Positions 1-11,776 of a stretch of DNA of 64,000 bases are shown piece after piece. A model generated the notes under the pieces. That model saw nothing but the letters and a program-made list of their open reading frames with translations, had not been told where the DNA came from and did no database searches. This DNA is from Aptenodytes patagonicus (lineage: Eukaryota > Chordata > Aves > Sphenisciformes > Spheniscidae), in the NCBI RefSeq assembly GCF_965638725.1, contig NW_027472020.1, forward strand, positions 310,001 to 374,000, written 5' to 3'. The translations under genes and the position numbers were made by a program. Every line of letters starts with the position of its first letter. Positions within the stretch are counted from its first letter, which is position 1.

Positions 1-629
1 AGCCAAGAAGGCCAATGGCATCCTGGCCTGTATCAGAAATAGTGTGGCCAGCAGGAGTAGGGAAGTGATCGTGCCCCTGTACTCGGCACTGGTGAGGCCG
101 CACCTCGAATACTGTGTTCAGTTTTGGGCCCCTCACTGCAAGAAGGACGTTGAGGTGCTGGAGCGTGTCCAGAGAAGGGCAACGGAGCTGGGGAAGGGTC
201 TGGAGAACAAGTCTGATGAGGAGCGGCTGAGGGAACTGGGGTTGCTTAGCCTGGAGAAGAGGAGGCTCAGGGGAGACCTCATCGCTCTCTACAACTACCT
301 GAAAGGAGGTTGTAGCGAGGTGGCGGTCAGTCTCTTCTCCCAAGTAACAAGCGATAGGACGAGAGGAAATGGCCTCAAGTTGCGCCAGGGGAGGTTTAGA
401 TTGGACATGAGGAAAAATTCCTTTACTGAAAGAGTGGTTAAACATTGGAACAGGCTGCCCAGGGAAGTGCTTGAGTCCCCATCCCTGGAGGTATTTAAAA
501 GACGTGTAGATGAGGCGCTTAGGGACGTGGTTTAGTGGGCATGGTGGTGTTGGGTCGATGGTTGGACTCGATGATCTTAGAGGTCTTTTCCAACCTTAAT
601 GATTCTATGATTCTATGATTCTATTCTAG
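1..629 (+). mobile_element. CR1 LINE, 3' portion (open at window edge)
   Basis: This is the 3' end of a CR1 non-LTR retrotransposon, entering the window from the left. The frame at 44-535 encodes the C-terminal part of CR1 ORF2, with the typical ending around [10 protein letters not shown] and a final VDEALRDVV. It is followed by a short 3' UTR (GATGATCTTAGAGGTCTTTT) and the CR1 tail of ATTCTATG-like octamers at about 600-625. It is nearly collinear with the opposite-strand CR1 at 33.4-34.84 kb, so both belong to closely related subfamilies. The reverse transcriptase core would lie upstream of the window, so its state cannot be judged. Confidence 0.93.
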
Positions 630-3159
630 GAAGTGTCTTTTTTCCACCCTTTTCCTCACTAGATGGTTTTCTCCTGCTGCAGAAATGTGAAAGTATTGGG
701 AATCTTGCACATTTGTACCGGAAAGCTGTTGCCCACTTAGCTTTGTAGCTGTGAGGGTAGATGCTGCAATGGTCACGGTCACCTGCAAACAGCAGTCGTC
801 TTTGCCTTACGCTGTAACCTATCACAGGTGAGCCACGTCATGAGAAAAACATGCTCAGTTACAGCTTTCAGGCTGGAGGAGCAAGGACACCACTAGTGGG
901 TCTGCAGGTCAGAAGCCCAATGCTGGTGCCGCACCTCAGGCTCTTGACACAGTGATAGGTCAACATAAGAAACTTAAAAGGGGGTTGGTTACTGTTGGAA
1001 TGCCAAAAATAAAGGAGAGAGATGGCCTGTGTGGGACTTAAAAAAAGGAAGATCTTACTCTCTCTACGTTACATTTTTCCAAAATGGAATGTAATATGTA
1101 AGAAGCAATCAAGACAGCATTAACAACCACCTGCAAGTAAAACAGGTTTCCTGGAATTATTCGGGAATCATATCATCCCTGTCCTAAGGAAGCTATCTGC
1201 CTTGAAGACGCAGGACAGTCAGTGGCATTTCTACGGTTGCTCAGCCACATTTTAGTTCATCACTTAGCACGCAGCCTGGGTTTTAAAAGAGGTTGTACTG
1301 GATAGAAGTCTCAGAGTTGAATTGAACTATCACATGAAGTCGAGGGGAGGAGAATACAACAAAACATGTTTACCTCGAACTGGTATGTACTTGACGAAAG
1401 AGTAATCCATTTGGCATGGCAGACTTGCCATGATTTAGATGCTGCTAACATCTCTTGTCAGAAGCTGTTGTTATTTTATGGGCTATTGTTATACTCATGA
1501 AACAGCCAGCCTTCATGGGCATGAGGACTGGAGTGAGACCCCATAGATTTACTATGCTCACTGACTCAGTCTCTAGAAAATAAACAAACAAAATAATAAA
1601 AACTATCACATGTAGCACAAAAGAGGGCCTTCTTCAGAAATGAATGGCTCTATAGATAAAACAACGGATTAGATTAGTTTCTAGTTAATTCTTAAGTTCT
1701 CTGTCCTCTGCTTTGACAGGTGTTGATTCAAGATGTCTCGGCACTCAGAAGCTCTACAGCTGGATATCCCAGCAGGAGGGGTGGGGGACAGCAGCCAGGT
1801 AGACCAAGACCTACTACTTGTTCTTTCTGTTAAGTCAATCAACCTTCAGGAGCATAAAAGTTACTCCTCTGATAGCAAAAGCAGAACGGGATGAAGGGGC
1901 TTGAGATTTTTAGAATTGGTCTCCCACATAGCATAACTATGTAGCATGACAAACTTTATTTGCTCTCATTTCACAGTTCCTTCACAGCCAGAAGGAATTT
2001 CATTACAGGAGTTCTCATACCACTAAACTGGCAAAAAGGTACACAAGCCTTTTCATCCCTTTTTATCCTTTTACACTTGTTCATAAAACCATTTGCCACT
2101 CTCCAGCTCACGATCTCTCTAAGCAGAAAAGTCCTAGCTGACACACAATTGCCATAAACTAGGTAGGATATGACAGAGCTTCAAATACATCAGTGCTTAT
2201 AAAATTAGAAACTTTAAAACACTAAAAAGAAAAAAAGAAAAGAAAAAAGAGTGGGAGGGGAAAAATTATTTTCTACCTTGACTGTTAGGTCCTTAAGCTG
2301 CCAGTATTTAACATTAATGTATTTAAAGGTCATGATTGCAACAGTTCTGCTACTTGTGGATATCAGTGAGAGATTATCTGCCTATCACCAGTTCAGGTGC
2401 TCCACCTAGACTTATTCACGGATCTGATTTTTTTTTTTTTTAAATGTTTAAAAGCTTAGAATCCGCCCCTCCAAGGTATAATGGGCAAAAGAGCACATTT
2501 TAAGTGCAATTAAATTATGCTTCTCCTGATTTAAATACAAAAAGTTAGCTCTACTGGTACATTCATCCACAAGAATGTTAACACCTCCAACTTCATAGAC
2601 ACCCATAAATTATTTTTGTAAACAGCAAATGACTAAGGATAGTACAACACTCGCTGAAAGAGAAAAAAGAACGCACACAATCAGCATTTTCCTTTTTGCT
2701 TAGAAAAAGAAAATCTCTAACAGCAGATAAGCCTGAACTGAAAATCAGTCAAATCTGGACCCCAAATGGGGTATGGGTTATGATATGGCACATGTCTGGA
2801 CTTGACTCTTGAAAGCAATCATGCGCTAAGCAAAATTTTAGCTTGCTATGCAGAGCTTTAACTAGAGTCTTGGCAACTTAATTTGAGACATGAAAGGTAT
2901 TTGCGCTACAGAACCATGTGCAGTAAAGAAATCTGGTGTTGCGGTTCATTTCCAATGCCGCATCCACAAACAAAACGAGGCTGCTACACTCCAGGAACAT
3001 GGATGGAAATCTCATCTGCCACCGCGAACTTACACTGTGGCATTTCTTCACTTTTTGTCAATTTCCTTGGACTTGGTGTATCTTTTGCAGAATCTGAAGC
3101 AAAGGCCTATAGCTTTCTCCTGTTTGTAACAGTGGATGTCTGGGTTTTCACAGGAAGAA
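630..3159. other. AT-rich flank, mostly featureless
   Basis: About 2.5 kb of AT-rich sequence with no convincing long reading frame. It includes short A-runs and T-runs (near 2225-2250 and 2428-2441). One splice-bounded exon candidate at 1720-1798 is listed separately. A frame of 79 codons at 2890-3129 is open, but I recognise no domain in it. Otherwise I see nothing. Confidence 0.6.
1720..1798 (+). CDS. candidate first coding exon of an unidentified gene
   Basis: A strong acceptor (pyrimidine-rich stretch ending TTTGACAG) precedes 1720, and a donor follows 1798 (CAG then GTAGAC). An ATG at 1733 opens a 22-codon frame running exactly to the donor in phase 0, beginning MSRHSEALQLDIPAGG. An acceptor, a short 5' UTR and an ATG fit a second exon holding the start codon. 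I do not recognise the protein and found no partner exon. It could be a chance frame. Confidence 0.3.
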
Positions 3160-4965
3160 GGTGATCCAGAAGCCCCCAGAAAGCTACAGGGCATGGGCCA
3201 TCCCCTGACATTGACAAACCTCCTTGAGTGGATTCCTTGGAGGAGTCTGGGGCTGCTACCTGCAAAATTCCGCCGTCGTCAGGGGAGGCCAAAACATTCT
3301 GGAGCTGCCTGGGAGGGGTCCCGGGCAGCTGCTGGGCTTGCTCCTGCCTCAAACATAGACAAAACTCTTCGGGTAGCTACCTTGGAAGGGTCTGGGACTG
3401 CTGCCTGGGATGTCAGCTTTCTCCAGAGGAGGCCAAAACAATCCTGAACCTGCCTGGGAGAATTCCCACAGAGCTACAGAGCATAGACCTTCCCCCAACG
3501 TACACAATGCTCTTTGGGCAGCTACCCTCAAAGAGTCCAGGGCTGCTGCCTGGGAATTCACCTGTTTCCAGCGGAGGCCAAAGCACCCCTGGAGATGCCT
3601 GAGAGCAGTCCCGGGGAGCGACAGGGCATGGACCTGCCTCCAACACCACCAAAACTCTTCAGGTAACTGCCTAGGAGTTGTATGCGTCTTTTACCCAAGA
3701 CCGCAGCTGTTCCAAGGAAGGACAAAACACTCCAAAGCTGCCTGGGAGGAGTCCCAGCGAGGTACAGAGCACGGACATGCCTCCAATATCGACAAAACAC
3801 TTTGGGTAGCAACCTTGGAAGCGTCCGGGGCTGCCAACCGGGGAATTCGTCCATCTCCTGAAAAGGCCAAAATGTTCTGGAGCTGCCTGGGAAATTTCCC
3901 AGGGAGCTACAGGGCACAGCCCTGCCTCCAACATGGACAGAACGCCCTGGCTAGCAACCTTAGAGGAGTCTGGGGCTGCTACCTGAGCCTTCATCCGTCT
4001 CCAGAGGAGGCCAAAACACTCATGGAGGTGTCTGAGAGAGGTGACAGGGAGCTGCTGGGCATGTACCTGAGTCCTACATGAAGAAAACTTCTCAGGTAAC
4101 TCCCGAGGAGGAGTCTGCGGCTGCTGCGCAGGAAATTCAGCCCCCTCCAGGGAAGGTCAAAACACGCCCAAGCTGCCTTGGAGGAGTCCCAGCAAGGTGC
4201 AGAGCATGGACCTGCCTCCAACATTGATAAAACTCGTCGGGTGGATTCACTGGAGGAGTCTGGGGCTGCTACCTGCGAAATTCCGTGGTCTCTGGGGGGG
4301 GGCAAAACATTCCCGAGCTGCCTGGGAGGAGCCTGAAGGAGCTGCCGGGCATGGGCCTTCCCCCAACATACACAATGCTCTTCGGGTACCTACTTGCAGA
4401 AGACTCTGGGGCTGCTGCCTGGGAATTCAGCTTTCTCCAGCAGAGGCCGACCCACTCCTGCAGCTACCTGGGAGGAGTCACAGGGAGCTACCACACATGG
4501 ACCTGCCTTCCACATGACCAAAAGCCCTTCAACAAAACTCCTAGGAGGATTATTGGGCTACTACCCAAGACTTGAGCCGTCTCCAGAGGTTGTGACTACA
4601 CTCTTGGTGATGCCTAGGAGGAATCCTGGGGAGCTGCCAGGCATGTACCTGCCTCCAACATGGACAAAACAAGGACATTAACAACCTAGGAGGAGTTTAG
4701 GGCTACTACCCACGACTTCAGCTGTCTCCACATGAAGCCAAATCACTCCTGGAGATGCCTGAGAGGAGTCCCAGAGAGCTATCAGGCAGTGACCTGCCCT
4801 CAGTATGAAGAAAGCTCTTCAAGTAACTAACTAGGAGGACTCCGGGGCTGCTATCTGAGACTTCAGCTCTATCCATGGAAGGCCAAAACACTCCAAAGCT
4901 GCCTGGGAGGAGTCCCAGAAAGCTACAGGGCATAGACCATCCCCCAACATTGAGAAATTATCCCT
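3160..4965. repeat. tandem repeat of ~149 bp units (about 12 copies)
   Basis: Diverged tandem units recur about every 148-150 bp. Landmarks in each are CAAAACTCTTCGGGTAGC, GGGGCTGCTACCTG, CAGAGGAGGCCAAAACA and GAGCTGCCTGGGAGGAGTCC. Because the unit is not a multiple of three and has few stops, it gives overlapping open frames on both strands (for example 3410-4081 and 3671-3994). I read these as by-products, not genes. The array lies wholly outside the inverted repeat and occurs once in the window. Confidence 0.85.
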
Positions 4966-5389
4966 GCTGGGTTTTGAAAAGTCCCTGGGGCACCTTGCTT
5001 TAAGCACTCAAATTTAGCCACTGATGGCTCATCCCACTCAGAGCATTCTGGTGTGAGTGAAGGGTCTGTGGACTGAGCCACTGGTGTTTGTGGCAACTGC
5101 GATTAAAATAAGTATTTTGCACAATGTGGGATAGCTGAGCATATCCCACCGGGCTGATCTACGCAGTTTCCCTATGTGTTGTCTGCTGGTTTCAGGAGAA
5201 TGCACGGGATTATGGGGCTGAGACAGCACAGGTGTACGTTAGCTGGACGCTGGACATAGAAGAATGAGCCATGGGCTGGGCGCTACATGACCACCGGGCA
5301 CTGACACAGGGGTGGTAGCAACCCCATCACAGAGGGCAGCAGATCAGTGGGTGCCATGTCATCATGATCAGCCAGTCAGTGGTGGCCGT
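4966..5389. other. unique sequence between the 149-bp array and the left arm
   Basis: About 420 bp with no recognisable gene. From about 5280 it begins to show loose repeats around GTGGCCATGTCAC-like words, which continue into the upstream region of the CCDC81-like gene. This part has no counterpart at the outer edge of the right arm, so it marks the left limit of the inverted repeat. Confidence 0.5.
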
Positions 5390-5591
5390 ATCACAGCAGG
5401 TAGCAGGTTGCTGGTGGCTGTGTCATAGTGGGCAGCACAATCAACAGTGGCCATGTCACTGAGGAGTCACCCACACGGCCATGGTGGTGGGTCCTGCACC
5501 CTGGAGGAGTGTCCATAGGATGAACGCAGGGATGAGCTCCCACAGGGCTGTCGCCACTAAGGAGCAACCCTCCAGCATGAGGCGGATCAAG

Positions 5592-8500
5592 ATGGACTTC
5601 TGGGACGGGATGGAGCACGCCTTCATGATGCCCAGCATCACCACCAAAGGTACAGGCATCCACAGCCACCACGGGAGTGCTTACAGGACCAACAGTTGTA
5701 GCGTTGTGTGGGTGAGACTCGGCACTGCAGCCATCGCAGGGGTGTTTCCATCTGGGGCCGGGGACATCAATGTCACTTTACATCTGGCAATGTGCCACAG
5801 CTCAGGGGGTGTTGGAGGGTTGAGAGCTGGCAGACGCAGAGCGCAACCTGGTTTTCCTTTGCTTTCCAGAGCGAACCGCCGTCTGGGACGCAGTGGCTGG
5901 CTACGTTCAAGAACAGCTCCTGCTGCACAAGGTGGGGCGACACCCGCATCCTCTTAGTCCACCCAGGGGAGTGGGGAGTCCCCACGGGCCTGGGGCATGG
6001 CCTGCAGTTACTTTTCCCTCCTCAGAAAGCAGGAAACTCACCCCAAAAGTCCCCGCTGGGGGACCAGCAGGGCTCGTGCAAGGGTGGTATCACCTCCGGC
6101 AGGTGGTATTGTACCGCAGGGCTGATCCCGGTCGCTGGAGACCCCTGGATGCCCTCGGGCTGCTTCTGCCCTGACTCCAGCACTGCTTTTTCGGGGCAGG
6201 GGAAAGGGAAGGAGAGGGCTCGGCAGCTCCTCCTTAAAGCTCTCCCCACTGCCCTGGCTCGCGTCTCTGAACAGCAGGAGCGGGCAGGGTCTGGTCCAAA
6301 GCACCGTCCCTGGACAGGGTCACTCCCAGCTCTTCCCTCCAGCCAGTCCTCACTCTGCAGCCCTTGCCTTCTCTCCTGCTCCAGGGAGTCCGAATTCCAA
6401 CCCTCGGCTCCTTCGATGTGGTCCCCACGCGGATCCAGGCTGGGAACGAGATTGTGATTATCCAGAGGCCCGTGCTTCGCCTGGCCAGGAACCTTGGAGG
6501 AGTCCACAATCTCATGGACAATAAGGATGACCTTCCTGGTAAGATGGCGGATTAAGCCCTGGCTGGCTGCAGGGTCGGGGTGAAGGGGGGTATCGCGTCC
6601 CTTTTCTAAAAGCAAACTGCCCCCTTTGCGGAGCAGGTCCAAAAACGGGGCCTTTCTGGGCAATGACTGCAGTAAGCAGCCCTTGGGAAACGCCTGCGGA
6701 AGGGCCACTGGGTCAGCGCCTCCACCCGCCTCGTGTGGTTTTCCAGGCGATAAGGAGCTGGAGCCTCTGAAATACGCCAAGGTGGCCATGGATGCCTCTG
6801 TGTCCCGGCGAAAAGTGGAGGGCTGCATCCTAGGCGTCACGTCCCTCCTCTCTCACTGCCTGGGGAAGGGGGAGAATGTCGCCCTTGTCCTGAGGGATGT
6901 GGGGGTGCTCCTCATCGAAGGCAGGAGAGTGCAAATGAAATTCTACTCTGACTTCCTGGAGAGGATTACTGGGAAGAGGATCCAGGAAGGGGCTACATTC
7001 AAGGTGAGCCTTTTGGTTGCCCCACCGCTTGGGCAGACCCACAGCGGTTCCCCAGCACTGCTTGCATGCGGCCTGCCAGGACATGGCCAGCTGCTCAGGC
7101 CAGGCGAGAGCACGGTTCCACCAGCTCTTGCTGCCCTCAACTCCTCCACTGTTGAGTGCCTTGGCCACGTTGAGGATGTCCTGCCATCTCCATGTTCCTC
7201 CCTTGCAGGTTCCCCAGCTGCTGGACATGGTGGTGTCCCGGACGGTACCCATTGCTTCCCTGACTTTGACGAGCCGCGTCATCGTCTTTCCCGAGTGAGT
7301 ACGTTGGCAGCTTTAGCCTCTGGCCGACGCAGCTGCTCAGCTGCAGTTTGGTAACGTTTGCTCCTTGTGACCACGGGAGTCTTGCTGCGGAGACACCGAG
7401 CAGTGACTCGTTTGTGTCTGGCCTGTAGTCATTCCTGTGAGGCGACCTGATGGGACAGATGGAGGATTTTAGGCAACACTCTCTTCCCCGTCGTGGCCAG
7501 GACTCCTTTTCTGGGTGACCCCATTTCCCAGGACAGTCCCTGGGGACGGGGCATAGTCGACTTGGGAAAACAATGGCCTTTACAACAGTGCCAAACTCGG
7601 CCGCCTGTGAGCAGGTGATCGTGGCAAGTGGCAAGGGCTGGTGGTGCCGTGGGTCATGCTGGTGTCGTCTCTCTGTCTCCAGGTTTGAACTGGAGTTTGT
7701 GCCCAAATCACCGCCCAGGGACCCTCTGAAGACCTTGAGAAATGTCCCTGGTGAGGACAAGTGGAAGCAAAAAGAGGTTTTGCCACCCGTCAGGCAAGGC
7801 AAGTAAAGTAAAGCCGCTCCCGGCTCCTTTCCGTAGCACGGGCAACCATCTTCTGTATGGGAAAATCCCTGGCAATGATTGTCAAAATCATTTTGACTTG
7901 CGTCAAAGCTTCACGCCAGCTCGGCACAGCCTTTTCTCCTAACGACTCGTTGGCTTCACGAGAACCGAGCCCTGGGATGGGATGTGCCCAAGACACCCAT
8001 CCCTGGGTACAGCAGGAGGGTGGGGATCCAAGGACCTGTCCTCACGCCGGGAAATTACGTCTCCGAAAGAGACTCTGTCACCATTACCCAGCATTACCCA
8101 GCTCCCCTTTCCAAAACCTGGCGCCATAAACGCGTTCACAGAAGAGCCCGGCAAGCACCGGTGTTGGAGAGGGTGCCGGGCCTCTGGAGATAGCGGATGC
8201 GAGGGGAGCAGACCGGCCCTCTCGGATGTTTTGGGAAGAGGCCTGAGCAGCACTGCGTGTCACCGGGGCCGGCAGCATCACAGCAACGCTCTTCTGACAA
8301 GGTCTCTCCTTCCTGTTTCCAGTGAGATTTTCTGAACCGCCCTTGCCTGCCCATTCCAGCTTGACTAATAAGGAACGCAAGCAGCTCTGGCATAAGGAGG
8401 CGACGGAGATGAGGAACAACTCTCAGGTCAGGTGAGTCTGTAGGTTCAGGACTGGTGTTTGCACAGGGTCATTTTCTGACCCAGCAAGAGCCCATTGCCC

Positions 8501-9288
8501 AGCCCCAAACACTCGCCGTTCATTGCCGCCCAACAGTGGTGAAGGCAGCACCTGGAGGGGCGGGATGGGGCTGCCGGGAGCTCCCCGTTTCACAGGACTG
8601 CTTGCTCTCCGGCCTTTCAGGAGAGCCCCAGCGTGGCCTCCTGAGCTGTGCATGGGGACAGCCGTGTGTCAGCCGAGGGTCCTGGCTCAGGGGGTTTCCT
8701 CTCCCGAGCTGAGCGCAGCCATCGGCTGAGCTGCCGGCGGCTGCGTAAACAGGCACATGGCTCATGGGGGCACAATGCGGCCCCAAGCCCATCACATCCT
8801 CAGGCAGACCCCTCCCTTTGTGCCCTTTCAGGCGGCTACCAGCGATCTCAGGGGCCTCCTCTGGGAAAAAGCAGCCTGTGACCGGCCAACCCAAGGGCAA
8901 ACCCGCGCCCAAAGGCCAAGCATCAAAGCAGAGCCGAGCACAGGCAGCTAAACCTCGGAGGTGCAGAGGAGGAGGACAAGGAGAAAAGAAAGTCCCCGTC
9001 GGAAGCAAATTACCATCAACGATCTCTGAGGCCAGGGTGCCTGAGGAGCCTACCTACAAGGTCTTCATTCCACAGCCACCAAGACCTGAGACAGCACAAT
9101 TACTAAAATCAAGGCCTGAGATGTTCTGGTCAGTGCTGAAAGAACCGCAGAAGACCATATTAGCGGGATACAGCTTTGAGCCCTCCCTTTTTGGTGCCAC
9201 CAATGTACCGGGGTCCAGGCCTACGCAATGCCACCCACTGAAGACCAGATCAGTGGTCTCCAGGATGGAGTGGCCCTGGCTGGAGTGA
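5592..9288 (+). CDS. CCDC81: CCDC81-like protein with two HU-type domains, copy 1 (left arm)
   Basis: Eight exons with agreeing splice phases: 5592-5649, 5870-5931, 6385-6538, 6747-7003, 7209-7294, 7683-7798, 8323-8431 and 8832-9288, giving 432 codons before the stop. The start at 5592 (AAGATGG) has the best context; in-frame ATGs at 5481, 5520 and 5532 would add up to 37 residues. Residues ~20-90 form the first CCDC81-type HU domain (LLLHK then GVRIPTLGSF). Residues ~93-170 form the second (SRRKVEGCILGV, then LRDVGVLLIEGRRVQMKFY). Exons 6-8 encode a basic, Pro/Lys/Gln-rich tail without the coiled coil that names human CCDC81, so this is a short paralogue. The sixth intron (7799-8322) uses a GC donor in strong context (AAG then GCAAGT). 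Family knowledge: centrosome-associated HU-fold proteins. The role of this copy is unknown. Confidence 0.88.
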
Positions 9289-9908
9289 TCAGGGCTTGGG
9301 GTGCCCGAAGCAGAGGGAGCACCACCTGAGGTGGCAAAACAGGTACGTGATTTGAATCTGTGTCGTCCTTGGGTGCTATTTCCTTGTAGAAATGCAGAGT
9401 TAGAGGGACAGTGGGGACTCTTCAAAGAGCCCTTAGTTCTGATTGATGTCGTGGCTAAGTTGCCACCTTGGGCTCCTCCATCACCAGGGGCGAGGTACTC
9501 ATTTTCCAATGGCGTCCTCTCTTCTGTAGCCTCCGGAAACACACAAGGCCATGTTATTTGGCCATGTTTGGAAGGCCTAAGTAACCGCAAGGCTGCTCGG
9601 GGCCAGAGAGGGGACTGTTTCTTCCCAGCTCGTTGCTCCTTTAGATCCCCGGCGGGAAGAGAAAGGCTTTTTGGGTGGGTCTGGCACAGCTTGGGAGCAA
9701 ACCGCTGCTGCTGGAGAGGCTGCAGAGAAGGGGCAAATAGAGGGAGAGAAACAGCTGCCCTCCCCTCAGCGTCCTGCCCTGAAGCCATCCAGGGGGTCTG
9801 CGTGCGGGCAAAGAGCTCCCAAAACCTGCGGTATTGTTTTAGAAGAGTCTCTCTTCTTTTGCAGAAACCCATCTGACTTCAGGCCACAGGGGGCTCGGGA
9901 AAGAGAGG

Positions 9909-9914
9909 AATAAA
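9909..9914 (+). terminator. candidate polyadenylation signal for CCDC81-like copy 1
   Basis: AATAAA about 620 bp downstream of the CCDC81-like stop codon, the first canonical signal I see there. It is conserved on the minus strand in the right arm (about 54,349-54,354) and in the third copy (about 62,508-62,513). The distance fits a normal 3' UTR, but no transcript evidence is available. Confidence 0.45.
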
Positions 9915-10796
9915 AACACAAAGGAGAAGTTGCAAAAGAGTGTCGACTCTTCAATTGTTCGTAACGGTCCTTCACCAGAATGGGGGAGAAGGGTTTTAAA
10001 ATTGGCCATGGCTCTGAGATCAGCCAAGCATGGTCCTGGAAGCGGGGCCATCTGAGGGACCTTCCCTCGGGACCTCTTCCATCCAAAGGACCTTCTCCAT
10101 GGCCGCTATGGAAAGGAACGTGGTTTTGGAGGCAAGAGAGGGCAGCCAGGCACTTGGAGCAATGTTGTGAAGAACTGAAGATCCCTGGAGGGGAAAGGAG
10201 AGAATGCAAGTGCAGCTGGGGAGGCATGGAGGGCACATACGTGCAGGGGCAGTGGAGGCCACCTAAGCTTACGCCCAGGGCCATAAGGGACCGGGGAAGG
10301 AAAGAGAGCAAGGCTGAGCCCAGCTCCGCTGGCCTGGACTTTCTATTTCCACCTGGGGTAGAGCCAGGGCTCTCTACTATCCTATTTATCTCCCAGATGA
10401 CCCAATTTATATCCACTTTCTACCTCTACTTATGAAATCCTCCAGGTAGGTGCCCTGTTTGGCCATCCCGTGGGCCACCCACGCTGACAGAAGGTCCACC
10501 TCCAGTCCCAGCACGGTGGCACTCGCGTCCCCTGCTGTTTCCTGGCATTTTCCTCCTTGCCCAAATCCATCCTATGCAACCCAGGAACCAAACCGTCCTT
10601 ACGGGAAGCTTCTGCTTAGGACCCCCTCCAGCATCCCGGGGGGAAGGGGCCACCCTGATGCCGCCCTAAAGATGCAGTCCCTGACCTTGAGCAAAGGTTG
10701 TTCCTGAGGACACTGGCGCGAGCGAGTGATGAGGGTCTGCAAAGCTGAATTTCACTTTGCAGGGGCAGATCTTTCTGCACCGGTTTGCAAGCGATC
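9915..10796. other. CCDC81-like 3' flank, no gene seen
   Basis: Roughly 900 bp between the CCDC81-like 3' end and the nested inverted repeat. Open frames on both strands (for example 9766-10416 minus) have no recognisable domain and overlap the gene's 3' UTR. A ~65 bp block at 9,935-10,000 (containing GTCGAC and CTTTTGCAACTTCTCC in reverse) has a diverged relative at 59,345-59,412, which suggests a dispersed repeat. Confidence 0.5.
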
Positions 10797-11530
10797 CGAG
10801 GGTGCCAGGCTGGGAATTGGAAGACCTTGCTGAAGGGCCAAAATGGAGAGACCTACCCAGAACCAGGAGCTCAGTGTGGGGGTGAGATGTGTCTCACCGG
10901 GGAGTCTGTAGTGTCACCTACACTGGTGACACTGTGACTGGACAGCAGCTGAGCTTGTCAAATTGGGTCTTTCTACTGAGGGGAATGATAAAATCATGGG
11001 ATAATTCTGGTCAGAGGGGACATCGAGAGGTCTCCAGCCCAACCCCGTGCTCAGAGCAGGTCCCATCAGGCTGCTCAAGGACATGCCCAACTGAGGTATG
11101 AACACCACCAAAGCCTTGCCCCCCTGGCTACAAGATCTGTCCGCTCTCTGGGCAAAAAAGCCCTCCTTTTTAAGGCCCAAATCATCCTGTTTAGAGTCCC
11201 AGCCCTCATGTTCAGGGCACAAAGCCTCATTTCTTATGAGTCCAAAGCTGCACCTTAAAGGTACAAAAACCCAGTTAAGGGCCCCAAACCCTCCATTTAG
11301 AGCCTAAATCATCATTTTCAGGGTCCAAAGCGTCATTTCAGGGCCCAAAGACTCATTTTTAAGATCCAGCCCCACGTTTTTAAAGCCCAAAGACTTATTT
11401 TCAAGGTGCAAGCCTCATTTTTAGGGCCCAAAGCCTCCTTGGGGGGGTCCAAATAGTCATTTTTAAGGTCCAAAACCTCATTTTCAGGATACAAACCCGC
11501 ATTTATAAGTTCCAAACCCCGCTTCAAAGG
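10797..11530 (+). repeat. nested inverted repeat, arm a (left arm copy)
   Basis: This block recurs inverted at 15,470-16,163. Shared landmarks in order are GGGTGCCAGGCTGGGAATTG, AGAACCAGGAGCTCAGTGTG, TCACCGGGGAGTCTGTAGTG, then a CR1 3'-end-like piece (about 10,985-11,105) and the start of the 21-bp minisatellite, including a matching CCAAATAGTCATTTTTAAGG. The two nested arms are visibly diverged, with small indels, so this inversion is older than the 21.7 kb one. The right-arm counterparts are about 52,730-53,465 and 48,095-48,790. Confidence 0.85.
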
Positions 11531-11669
11531 CTCAAAGCCTCATTTTTAGGGTCCAAAGCCTCACTTTCACGCCCAAACCCGCAGTTTAGCTCCCAAAGCC
11601 TCATTTTCCTATAGCCTAATTTTTAGGATCCAGTCTGTAATTTTTAGGGCCCAAAGCCTCAGCTTTTTT

Positions 11670-11776
11670 TGAATAGAATAGAATAGAAATAGAAATAGAA
11701 ATAGAAATAGAAATAGAAATAGAAATAGAAATAGAAATAGAAATAGAAAAGAATAGAAAAGAACAGAATAGAATAG
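11670..11776. repeat. (AGAAAT)n microsatellite, expanded CR1 tail
   Basis: About 15 hexamers of AGAAAT flanked by GAATA units, directly next to a CR1 3' end. CR1 tails are short ATTCT-type repeats, so this looks like a tail that expanded into a hexanucleotide array. The right-arm equivalent is 52,490-52,596 and the third copy is at about 60,645-60,758. The third copy is one hexamer (6 bp) longer than the right-arm copy, judging by the coordinate offset. Confidence 0.85.

Noticed and set aside
2890-3129. 79-codon frame starting MKGICATEPC
   Set aside because: No recognised domain, no splice or promoter support, and a second overlapping frame is equally open.
3410-4081. 223-codon frame and overlapping minus-strand frames in the 149-bp array
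   Set aside because: They arise from a stop-poor tandem repeat. The frame shifts from unit to unit and no domain is seen.
9054-9872. 272-codon minus-strand frame opposite the last CCDC81-like exon (also 54,391-55,209 and 62,550-63,368)
   Set aside because: Antisense shadow of the coding exon and 3' flank. The sense frame has matching splice phases and homology, and this one has neither.
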